NCBI RefSeq assembly: GCF_041296385.1
Contig: NW_027184085.1
Coordinates: 55,395,109 to 55,459,108 of the forward strand
Direction: 5' to 3'
Length of the DNA stretch: 64,000 nucleotides
Source of the DNA: Aphelocoma coerulescens
Taxonomy: Eukaryota > Chordata > Aves > Passeriformes > Corvidae
Part shown: in pieces, positions 48,901 to 60,047 of the stretch
Position numbering within the stretch: the first letter of the stretch is position 1
How the letters are laid out: each line of letters starts with the position of its first letter
The notes under the pieces: model-generated
The model's input: the letters and a program-made list of their open reading frames with translations, nothing else
Told to the model about the DNA's origin: nothing
The model's database searches: none
Made by a program: the position numbers and the translations under genes

Positions 48901-51900
48901 CAAATTAAACCTTCTATTTTACTCTAATTTCCTTCAGGAATAGAATCTTTTACCATGCAACACTAAACTTTCAAGCAATGCAGCCCTTTAGGTATAAACA
49001 GTGAGTTGTCCGCACACCACTCCCACTTGCATTCCAGGAGAAAACAGTTGGTAGGGTTATACTAGTTTAATAGTACACATGTTACAATCCTGTTCCGTCA
49101 TATATATCAAATTTTTCACATGCTTTGGGCAAGATTCTGTTTTCAAAATCTGATGTATATAGACAGGAATCCAGCTGGCAGCAGCACTGGAGCCTCAGGC
49201 CTGGCACTACTGCACCTTATCCAGAAGTCACTCAGTGTTACTAAAGACAGTCCTTAGTTTGACAGTTTCTGTGTTCTTACCCACTCTGTCATATCCATTT
49301 TCCTTTAACAAAGCCATCTCATCTATTCTCATACCATACTCTGCCCCAACTGACCTGCATTCTCAACAAATTGCTCTAGAAAACATCCACTACACTCCTG
49401 CAAAAATTAACCAAAACTGCCTTTCCTCACCACTGCCACTGGAATAAACTCTTCCACATACTGAATTGAACATGACTGGCTACTAGTTATTAATTTTTCT
49501 TTGATAAGCAAGAGTTACTCTGCAGGTGTTTTTAAATCATCACAGTGATTACAGAGCAAACGACTTTGGCATTGCTCCTGGTCCAAACCTTTGTAACTAA
49601 AAAATTATCTTCTTGGATGCGTTTCCAAGTTGTCATGAGGATTTTGCAAGGCTGCATATTTCAGCCTCATAGAAACTCAAACATGAGATCAGATCCATTA
49701 AATAAATCCCCCAAAGGGCCAAGACCGCAACCAGAAAATTCTCATGTTTTTAATATTGATGAGCACATTTGTTACATATTCTTCTCAAACTCATTTTGAA
49801 AAAATTTTGTTGCAATCTAAGGTTAGTTGAATGGCTGCTGAACTAAATCAAACATTATCCCTCTATTACAATAAAGCATTGCTTTTCCTCACTTTAATTA
49901 GCCCCAAAACTTTCATAGTAAGGCAAGATAAATAACATCTAGAATTAAAACTACTGATAAAGTTTATTCAATATGCAAATAAAGCAAATTTGAATATAGC
50001 ATAAAAAAGTCTGAAGGAAACAAGCATTTAAGAAAGATTTTTCTCTTCCCTCCCTCAACCTATGCTTTAAAAAACAAAGGAGACAAATAAGAGCCAGGGA
50101 TCTTTTTATTGTTGTTTTGATGCTGTTGTTGTTTGTGTATTTTTGTTTCGTTTCGGTTTTGGTTTTTTCTTCAAGAGCTGCATGTAGAATGCGGTTGCAG
50201 AGAGCAAACTATTGGGGCAACAGTGGGGCATTTTTCCAGAACTTTCTACAGATTTCCTGGATTATGCAGAGCCTCAGAATGACTGAGAGTCTACTTTTCT
50301 GGTCAGACATGGAATACATGTGGAAATATATGCTGAAAGGATTCAGGCACTTGTAAGCTTGTAGGAAAAGGATTTCTACACGCAAATAAGGCAGACATAG
50401 ATCTTTTTCCTTGAAGATATAACCTCTAACTTTGTAATCTGCCACAATCAATCCTCTTCCCCAGCAGAAGAAAATTTTTTAAAAAAGTCCAGAAACAAAC
50501 AAGAAAAAAAAAAAACCCAAAGGAAAAGAAAAGAAAAAGAAGAAACAATTCAGACACACTTTTTGCCACACCTGTATATATAGTTACTGCTTGTTTTTTG
50601 GCATATCCACTACTCTTCTCCTTTGTAATTATAATGCACTATTGTGATTTCTATCAGAAGCTACTACTGCCTTTTAAGAACAAAATTCTCTAGGAGACAG
50701 GGAATGAGAAAATGGGAAGAGTAATTAAATAATATGGTGGTAAATTTTACTACTAAGAACAGAAGGCTGCTTTTGTTTTTCAGATGAAAAAACCTTCAAC
50801 AGCAACTTAATTAGGCACAATTTGTCTCCACTTATCTAATTCAAAAAGTTACCAAATAAGTTTTTTCCTGTCCTCAGCATTTAATTTTGGAAAATGGAAC
50901 ATTTAATTATCAAAGTTGTTGGGTGAAATTTATAAAGATGCCAGAAGTCTGAGGTGCATCATTATGATTCCACATTAATTTTCTCATCTAGTTATGCTAC
51001 TAGGGTGTTTCATCTCCTGCCAGCATTACGTAAATGATAAGAGACACTTGCCAAAATGGGGACTGGGAACGACTAGTCAAAAAGGGAAGCAAAATAATGG
51101 TTAGCTGATAATTTCCTCTTGACATTTTTGTTATTTATATGTCTGCAGTCCTCCACCAAAGTTACAAGCAAGGTATACAGCTGAGTGCAAAGGTACATGG
51201 AAGCATGCAAAATTCTGATATTGTTTGAGGAACTTACTCTGCCTAAGAGATGTTTTAGCCAAGGCAATTTCCTTCATAATTTTCATAACAAGGGCCTTCT
51301 CATTTTGTTCCTATTCAGTAGCACATAAGGATGGGCTAATTTCTATTTGTATTTACCTCCAATTACCTGGTTGTGCAACAGCAAATGTGCCTCTGTAGTT
51401 CAACACCTGACACCAGTAAAGGGTAGAAATAGCATATGGACACTGAATGTTAAATAATAGCAAACCAGTGGTAGAAAGCAGTGGAGGAACACAAAGACCT
51501 AAGTGTGTGCATACACATGGAGTTCCTTTCAGTTTCCTACTTTCTGCAGAGATGCTCAGGCTTTTGCCCCAAGGAGGCTATTCGTACTTAATGCTAGGTA
51601 AAAAGCAATCCCCATGCCGACTTTCATCAATTTAACAGGAAACAAGCCCAAGTCTTGGGTCCTTATCATACATCTCTATACAAACAGCTTCCTGCTGCTC
51701 ATCTTCACAGTCTGGTACAGATTCACCCTTGCCAGAGATTAGATCTTTTCCCAGTTCAGTTTCTAGTCTGTGCTGAAAAATTGTTCAGAATTGCTTATAG
51801 ACCTCCCAGATGTTAAGATGTTAAAACTGATGTGACTTGATATTCAAACATTTGTCTTTTCCCATACTAGACTGAATACATCCAGAGTTAGGCTTAGAAA

Positions 51901-52170
51901 TTGTTACGAATGATAGTGTTTGAGATCACTTAAAATATCATCGGCAAGAGTATGAGCAAAAGTCAGATTTAATATTAAGCGAAAAAGCATGACAAGTTTG
52001 CTGGCAAGATTCACTCTACTGCTTTGAGGACAGCTAAGACACAACAAGGGAAAGTAAGCAACAACAAAACCAAACAATATCCAGGCAATCAAAAAAGAAA
52101 TGAACTGAGAACTATCTAGGGGTAGTGTACGTTTGTTTAGGGGGGTGGCGGGGTGTGTGTGTGGGTGTGT
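42921..52170. other. Intergenic; no gene seen
   Basis: Non-coding DNA with a TTTTG microsatellite at 44328-44351 and T/G-rich simple sequence near 50117-50166. The longest frame is 129 codons on the minus strand at 47419-47808, in a slightly GC-richer patch; it has no recognisable domain or splice context. I see no RNA gene or CpG island. Confidence 0.7.
44328..44351. repeat. (TTTTG)n microsatellite
   Basis: A short run of TTTTG units (TTGTTTTGTTTTGTTTTG) passing into a T tract, in intergenic DNA. Confidence 0.75.
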
Positions 52171-52174
52171 GTGT
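52144..52174. repeat. G/GT-rich simple repeat
   Basis: GGCGGGGTGTGTGTGTGGGT and continuing GT units lie immediately beside the left limit of the probable LTR. The repeat may obscure the LTR edge and its target-site duplication. Confidence 0.75.
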
Positions 52175-52179
52175 CAAAA

Positions 52180-53211
52180 GACAGTGCAGGCAAGGATAAA
52201 AAGGAACACGGCCTAAAAGCTTAACAACACTCAACATAATCTAGTTAACTTACACCCTGAGCCTAGCAATTTAACGTAGGAAAAACACTTAACTTATACC
52301 CAACTTACCATATTACTTAAACTTAATTTGTAGCTTAACCTTAACAATCTAACAGAGGAATAACAGTTAACATCATTTAACCTGTTATAACTTCAACATC
52401 GAACTTAACATAAGGGCACTTAGCAACACTCAGCAACACTTAGTTTAGCTTATAACTTATGTTTAACAATTTAGCAAAAGCACAACAGTTAGCAGCATTT
52501 AAGATTATAACTTAACCTTACTTACAGGCCTAAGTTACTTTGATATCCCAAGGTACTTAAACATCTAAGAAAGCATAATTTCTCTCAGATTTGCTATAGC
52601 ATGCACACCAGAGAACGCACAGACAGAAACAGGCTGTGCAAGCAAGGTGCCTGGGAAAAATTCCCCTCAGAGGTCAGTGAAAATACTCACTTTGGATGCT
52701 TTTGTATCTCCCGACGGGTGAAGGATCAGGCCTCGAAGAGTGAGGGTATCGGCCCAGGACACATCATGATTCAGCGATCTTCCAGGTATAGCAAACCTGA
52801 GGGTTTGCTGGCTCTGAGAGGCGTCCCACTCAGAGGGAGATGCTGGCCGCAGGCCTGCTGTGGTCCAGGAGAGATCAAAGTGCCCCATTTTGGACCGCTG
52901 TTTATAGGCCCCCAAGAGAGTGGGCTTCAGTCACAACAATGTTTCATCCTGGCCACAGTTTGGGTCGGCACTTTCTTTCAAAAGGTGAGAACGTTATGCC
53001 ATTCAGGCCAGAGGAATATTTTCCAAAGCTGGTCATAAGGAAAACAGAAGCTTGTTAACAATTCCCAGAAACAGATAGTGTTTCTGATAAGCTCAGAAAG
53101 AGCCGAGCCCAGGTGCTGTTTCAAGGCCAAGGCCTAACAAGCATTTCTCAGATCACACCGCAGTCTGGAAAGAAGAGGGGAGGCAGGGAGGAGCGGGAAT
53201 ACACCACTACA
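52180..53211 (-). mobile_element. Probable solo LTR of an avian endogenous retrovirus, minus orientation
   Basis: This roughly 1-kb block is richer in GC and CpG than its surroundings in its right half and is layered like an LTR read on the minus strand. The inferred 5' edge starts TGTAGTGGTGTATTCCCGC (minus, from 53211). A TATA box CTATAAA lies on the minus strand at 52901-52907, preceded by GGGGGC. Next comes a CpG-bearing stretch that would be R/U5, then a long TTAAC/GTTAAG-rich segment. I see no flanking gag, pol or env coding sequence, so it would be a solo LTR left by recombination. The left edge is uncertain because it runs into a GT repeat, no target-site duplication was found, and no minus-strand AATAAA is visible inside. 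A 145-codon plus-strand frame at 52601-53038 is antisense to this element and is not regarded as a gene. Confidence 0.45.
52221..52560. repeat. TTAAC/CTTAAC-rich degenerate repeat segment
   Basis: Over about 340 bases the words TTAAC, CTTAAC, ACTTA and AACTTA recur irregularly (for example TAGCTTAACCTTAACAATCT and CTTATAACTTATGTTTAAC). The spacing is not constant, so this is not a simple tandem array. It forms the downstream (minus-strand) third of the probable LTR. On the minus strand it reads as recurring GTTAAG/TAAGTT. Confidence 0.75.
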
Positions 53212-54345
53212 GAGGTATAAATGCCAGCATAGAAGAACTCATCACTGCAGGATATTTCCTGCTCACTACCTTCAGGAGTATATTCTGGGCCTGGGCTTCT
53301 GCTGTGCTTGAAGGCTACTTAGATTATGAGCACAGTTTTCAACTCCACTCTGAAAGGTGTCTTTATTACTGCATGCTACATTGCTTGCAGCCTACATAAA
53401 ATGTGTAAGAATAGCTCAAATACAAGGTATGTTTCACACTGAGATTAAGTCATCATTGTAAAGACCAAATGTGTTACGTTAGGTTCATGGATCACATCAG
53501 GAAATCATCCTGCATCATTCTTTTACATTAAGAGTTTCAAAGAGTTTTGCAATCTTACACAATTCAGAGAACATTTTAAAATAAAATTAAAGAATTAAAT
53601 AAATGCATTCTTTAAAAACAAATTCACACTAGTGAACAAGATACAGTTAAATTTATAACTCTGTGAAACAAAAATTCCATCTCTTTTCTAAATACACTTC
53701 CCATTTGCACACACAAGAGACAATACATCTTCTCTTTCAAGGTGGGATAAAATTCATGTGTAAACATTAGGTTTGAGAGAGATGATCTAGATAAGATTCT
53801 GGTGGAATTGAAGCCATGGATGACAAAGGCCTTTACACCACAATGCTAGGAGCACAGTGCCTTTAGCTCTTGAACTCCCAGTGCTGGACCAGAAGAAGTT
53901 GCAGCCATGAAGTGCGCAGTCCTGCCACAGTATAGACCATTTTGGGTAGATCACTTTCTCACAAAAGGTTTTGCATAAGCAGGCTTTGGGCTAGTTTTAT
54001 CCTATCTAATAAATGAAATTATTTTGCCTGTTCTATTTTCTTTACCACATCATTTGACAAGTTCTACAGAATTCTGGTCCCATGCCATGCACAATTCATA
54101 TTTTCATCCATGAGTGACTTGAGTTAGTACTCTGCCCATTCTGTTTTATGATTGTGGAAGCAGCAGTCGAAAATGGAAGGGAAGTTTATAAGACCATGAG
54201 CCTTACACTTCTGAGTAAATTCTGCTCCATGTGCAGCACATGCAAAGTTACTGGGACATAAACAACTCTACCATCGTCATTAAATACCTCTCAAGTGCCT
54301 GCGTTCAAGGTCATCTCTGCCGTGGTGCAACCTTGAATGGAGCTG

Positions 54346-54370
54346 CTGGGAAAACACTGTGTTTTCCCAG
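54346..54370. repeat. 25-bp near-perfect palindrome (12-bp arms around one T)
   Basis: The arms CTGGGAAAACAC (54346-54357) and GTGTTTTCCCAG (54359-54370) are exact reverse complements around a single T. Just to the left, an 8-bp inverted pair TTCAAGGT / ACCTTGAA (54304-54311, 54330-54337) forms a second small stem in the same GC-richer patch. Confidence 0.85.
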
Positions 54371-57300
54371 AAGGAAATAAGAGTGAGCTGGGCAATGACT
54401 TGCTGACCACCTCTCCCTCCCTGGCTTGGGAGCTGCATGACAGCTCAGGCAGCCCCTGGCTATCTCTGACCTGCTGACTTGGCTTCCTGGCTGTGCCTGG
54501 ACCTTCCTCCTCAGTGGTGCTGCTGTGGTGGCTGCATATTCCTTGGCCACCGCTGATCACTCTTCCCAGCCCTGTGCCATTCTGTTCATTGGGATGTACT
54601 CAGTCTGTATGAGGGCTAATGCAGGCATACTCCTGCCAACCTTCTCAACATCCTCAGCTCTTGGTCCTGGCTCTTAAAAGAGTGTTAGGTCCCTGATGAT
54701 ATCCTAGACTTTTCAATCTCCTCTTCTATCCCAGAGTTAAGCAGTGGTTCTTGTTTTATTTCATCTATTTTTAGCTTTTAGATTGTGTCCTTCTGGCGCC
54801 TTTTTAATCTATGTTCCAGGAGTCTCAGGGGAGATTGTCTCTTTTTATTAGAAATTCTCAGTAAATTAGCATTTCACCCTACTTATAACAGTAGTAGTAG
54901 ACTATGTAAAGTTAATTTTTTTCTAGTTAGGGAGATAACAAAATATTTTTGTGTGAAAACTTTTCCTCTCTAATTGGAAACTGACAGTCACCTAGAGACA
55001 AGAACAATTACATGGTTCCCAGTTAACTTTTTTCATAGTGAACACCGAATCTCTGGATTTTTCCTACAGTGTACTGAATGGTGATGACAGTTTTTAACCT
55101 CTCTGATGACAATTTGCCATTGGATGTTATGACACTCAGCATACTGTAAATTCAGGTACCATGAAGGCAAATACTAATTCAGGTATCTTAAATGTCTCTG
55201 ATTTTTCAAATGCCGTAGCCTGACAATGAGCACCATTCAAATACCACAGCAAATTCAGCTTTAAGTAAGTCTCTTCAGTTATAAGTGTTCATTTAGTGCT
55301 TCTAGAAATTTTCTCACAATGCTTAAACACTTTTTGTTGTTTTCCAATGTTTCATTATTATCTCTTACGGGGTTACTCTTCTTTCCATGGCAACCAAGTC
55401 ACCAGTACCGCCGATCTTGTCTCATAGAATACTCAGTAGTCTCAAGACTAGTCAGTGCTTGAAAAGCAAGCTAGGGGCTGCAGAAGGTGATACTAACCAG
55501 CTTTTCCAAAGCAATCAGTACAGAATTGATTACACCTCTATGACTTCTATCCTGGTTTTTTATCACAGTAAACAACTCAATTATGCAATAGTTCTGTGAG
55601 CAAATTTTTATTTTTGTTTATTCAGCAAGTTATTAAAATAAGTATGCATTATTTTGGGAGAAATGGCTATGATAAAGTTGCATTTTGATACTTCAATGAA
55701 CATGAAATTAAGAGAATTACCTTTCCTATCTCTCCCTTCAGGAAGGCAAGAGGCTAGGTGGGTGATTCAGAACTCCCCAGACCAAAAGACATCCTTCCTT
55801 TTTCTTTTTCTTCTATCTTGTACCACAGTATTATTTTTATCCACATAAGAGTTGAATTTCCTTTAAAGCTCACCATAAGGTACAGGTTAGGAAACAACAG
55901 CACTGAAATTTAGAACCCAGCACTTAAGTGCTGAAATTGTAGGATTCATCCTCATGGCTCAACCGTCTTACAGGGATTGTAGGAAGATCTGAGAAATGTC
56001 GTCTTGACATTTGTGCATAACGATAAAATGAACATATCAGAAATACACCAGCACCCAACATGAGAAGATATGCCTTTTTCCATTCACATCTTCAAGATGC
56101 AAGGGAGGTACAGAAGGAGCTAGATGGTTCCACAGACCATGCTACTTATTTAAAAGGTATGCTGAGGCCTTCTCAACACCTACTGTTGTAACCTTCCGGC
56201 TCTTCAGCTCATTCAGATCTTCACTTATGCAAGCTGGCTCTGCATCCATGAGTTAAGGTCTTGAAAACTGTTCCTGTGTGTTCCTGAAGGGCTTTGGCCA
56301 TCCATTTGCATTGAACACTTGCCTGAGAGGACTTGTATTGGCCATTAGATGCAGCCAGCTGGAGGTGACAGTTCCTCAAGCTACAATCAAGCTACTTAAT
56401 TCCAAGTCACTTTCCTCTTTGCTCAGCTTCTCTTCTGCCCCATGCATCAACAACATGCTATCCCTGACACTGTCTAGCTGAGTAACAGGCTAACTTAAAT
56501 TTTTACTTCACTTTAAATTTGCTGTTTCATAGGGCATATGTGAGGAAAAATGTTTTTATATGCCCTGCTGGATCATCTGGTTTAAGTGATTACTTTAAGG
56601 CCATACTTTTATTCATATATGATTCTTTCTATGCCACCACTTTGTGTCATGAATTTCACAAATCTCAGAAAGGAGTTGTCCTGCTATTTATAGTGCTCAC
56701 ATAGAATCTAGAAGGATTTTTCCACAGCCCTTACAGCCCCTTTTTTCTCATATGTAAAGACTTAAACCCTTTCTTGGTGAGATGCTTAGAGGCATCACCT
56801 TGATGACCTAGTGACCCAATATGTCCTTTGCTTATGACACCAGCCCACAAACCATCACAAGGTCCTATTATAAAAGTGTAACACTTACCTTATCTACTAA
56901 GACAGCAGCTCATATACTGATCTTATTTGTAATCATATCTCATAGCTTTGCTATAAAAACCTTGTGTTGTTTTGTTCCCGGAACTCTGGATTCTGGATCC
57001 ATAAAGACTCAATATCTTAAGCGATGCTTAACAGGACAACACTGTAGAGAAACAGATTCCTGATGTAACAAAAAAAATTCAAATTGTTTGTATTACTGTA
57101 GAATATGATTCCTTTAAGACTTTGCTTAAATCCATAAGCAATAGGAAATGCTCATGGATATCCATGAAGATCTTCAGGATACTTTGGCCGCATAAAAAGA
57201 AGATTAAACTTTGAGAGCTTATGAACAACTGAAAAAGGGAAATGCACAGAATTACTGAGTTAAAAAGTCTTCACCACATAGAAACAAGGAGTACAAAGGA

Positions 57301-59465
57301 GGATGGGACATAAAGGTATTTTATTTACTTTTTAAAAACAATAGGGCATTCATTCACACATAAAGATTACTGTAAAATCTAGAGACACATCCATGAAGAA
57401 AATGTTCAGAAGTTTGTCTCAATTTTTTAATGTATTTAGTCAAGTCACATATCCGTAAAAACTGGGAAGGCAGAAAATATTAATTATAAAATAGTGATGC
57501 TATCTGTGGATGGTTCTGGAAGACTTCACAGGCTGAAGCCTAAGAAATAATGGAAGAAGAAGAAAACACTCTATAAATTATAAAGTCTACAAGCATAAAA
57601 TTGTTTTCCTTGCTATTCATAATAAGAACAATTTTATTGATAAGGTACAGGAAAAAGATGTTGAAAAGTCAGAAGAACCTGAGCAGTTAAGCAGCTAAAA
57701 GATTTATTGTGTCAGCAATGGTAAATTGCAAACGCGTGCACGTGCAAAGCCATGGGTTATTACAACAGGAGCAGCACAGTTTGCATTTCTATACAGAGGA
57801 AAAAGAAATCACAAATTCTGCCTAAGCAGATTTCCCTTGGCTGTATGCAAAATAGAGCATTTATTTGATATTGCTTTATGGGCAATATACATTGATGGAT
57901 ATTGCCTTATAGGGAAATAGAGACAATCTGGAGCAAAAAAGAAAGAAAAATAAAAGCACAGGTTTAACAAAAATTTGGACAAAGTTGATCTAACAGTAAA
58001 ATGAGAAAGAGCTGCTGATCCAGATATATTTATGTCTGATAATACAGATATTGATACAGGGTGCAGGCTTCAGAATCAGTCACACTGCTAAAAAAAGCAC
58101 ATTTCTCTACCACTTTCCTTCCACCCTTTTTTAAAGAGTACTATTGTAACAAAACTGAAAAGCCCAGGTTTCTGTTCTGCAGTGTCATTTCCTTGGCAGC
58201 TGCTACAGCAAAGAGTTCAGGACTCAGTGCTCAGACAGGGAGGCAGGAAGGAGGAAACACACAATTCTTGGCTATCTTGTCCCACAGGTTACATCACATG
58301 CTCAAGCCTGAGTGACCTATTCCGCTGCTCTCTCCTCCCCCATATTCTCTCTCATTCATGCAGACTCCTTCTTCTCATAAATTTAGCTACTGTTAGCATC
58401 TTCCTCAGCATATTCATTTTCATCCTACTTCTCACGTTGCAGGCAGTCTTATGTATGAAACACTCATACATGGCTAACACCTTACACCTACCTCCTTCTT
58501 TTGCCCCCTTGTTTTCTAGAAATGCTCAAGCTGTCCACAGAATAGTTTGCTTCTCTCTGTACCTTCATGCCAGTTGTGGGCAATGTGAGCACAGCCACCA
58601 ACCTGGACCCCTCCAGTGGCGCAGCCAGGCAGAGCTCAGGTCTGGGGTGAGGAACAAGAAAAGCATCCAGCTGCTTGGAGTAGGGAATATGTGGAAAAGC
58701 ACATACAGAAAACTCAAGGAAGGTCTGAGAGCTGCAGAGATATCAAGATTCAGGATGGAGAAGGGTCCTGTCCTGCTCCAAGGCTCCAGCATCTCTGAAA
58801 GGATTGGCCAAACCACAGCCCACATCATTCAGTATTGTGCCTCTTCCTGAGGACATACCATACCACTATTAGTAATTTTGAGAGACTGAGAAGACTATAG
58901 ATGACTTCTAGCACAAGGGGATCCACGTAAAAACATGTTTCTGTGTATCATTGATATGTAGAAGTTTCCCTTCAAATAAGGAGGGAGGGTGTTCCTTATT
59001 TATTATTTTTCTTTATATAATGAAACATTGGACCATAGGAGTGACAACTGATGGTGTCCATATCCCAAGACATACAGCAATAAAAGAGGAATGTGTTATT
59101 CTGTGGTTAGGATTTAAAATTAGGTTGCACACAGCACTGCTAAAAAACTTTGTGAAAAAAATGTGTACTACCAGAGTAATAAACTAAATTACTTCTAAAA
59201 TCTTTCTCCTTAAGTTGCTATTATCTTTTGATCTGTTTTTCAAGGACCTAGTCCTTAGTGTGCTCAACAGGCTATACAACAAACTGGAAAAAAATGGAAT
59301 AGGCTTAGGATGCCTATTGCTACATAACCAGTGTCCTGTTGCTGGTTTCATGTCACCAGGGAATTCAAAGAAATTCTCAATACAGGAGGAAGTCGTCAGA
59401 GAAAAAGGCAACAGTCATTATATTTTGCTTCTAAGTTACATGACAAAATAGCCAGAGGACCAATC

Positions 59466-59484
59466 TTTTTTTTTTTTTTTTTTT
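59466..59484. repeat. Poly-T tract
   Basis: An uninterrupted run of about 19 or more T. On the minus strand it would be a poly-A tail, but the sequence before it there shows no gene-like body that I recognise. Confidence 0.85.
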
Positions 59485-60003
59485 AATGTAATATCCTGAA
59501 GGAAATAAGTAAATTTGAAGCTTTAGCTTTGTATGCTGGAAAGAGAATAATGTTTGATCAATTAAGCCCTAGTTAAAGCTGAGAGTAATGCCCTCAACAT
59601 TTTTAAAGAAAAGACCGAGAGAGAGATTGTTATGCTAGGAATCAATGTGTGAGCTTGCACCAGACTCAGAAAGACCGTCCTGGATACCCAGCAAGACGTG
59701 TCTTGCAAGGCTGGCAGTAAAACATATATTCCACATACATTTTCCATGGCAGACTAACTGCCATTAGGAATCTTTCAGCATTTTGTTTCTGAGGTCATTT
59801 CTACTGGGAAAATAATTATGCCACTTTCATGCTGAAAACCTCTGTGATGGGAGCATTTTAGCAATCCGCCATTAAAGCTTATCTTTGTACTTAACAGAAG
59901 TTCACAGCTTAGTTTCTTCATTTCCTCTTCAAGACTGTGTCACATCTACAACTATTTTTGTAAAGACCCCAAAATCTTGTGCTCACTGCATTTAAGGACA
60001 ATT

Positions 60004-60047
60004 CCTAGTACACAGCCACATCTACTTGCTGTAGGCTGTGTACTAGG
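60004..60047. repeat. Perfect 14-bp inverted repeat with 16-nt loop
   Basis: The arms CCTAGTACACAGCC (60004-60017) and GGCTGTGTACTAGG (60034-60047) are exact reverse complements. The flanks do not extend the pairing, so the stem is shorter than a typical microRNA precursor. Confidence 0.85.

Noticed and set aside
52601..53038. 145-codon ATG-started plus-strand frame
   Set aside because: It lies antisense inside the probable LTR, where higher GC lowers stop frequency; no recognisable domain and no splice or promoter context.
58182..58850. 222-codon frame as a protein-coding gene
   Set aside because: It starts at GTG rather than ATG, matches no family that I know, and has no visible promoter or polyadenylation context. 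Kept only as a low-interest finding.
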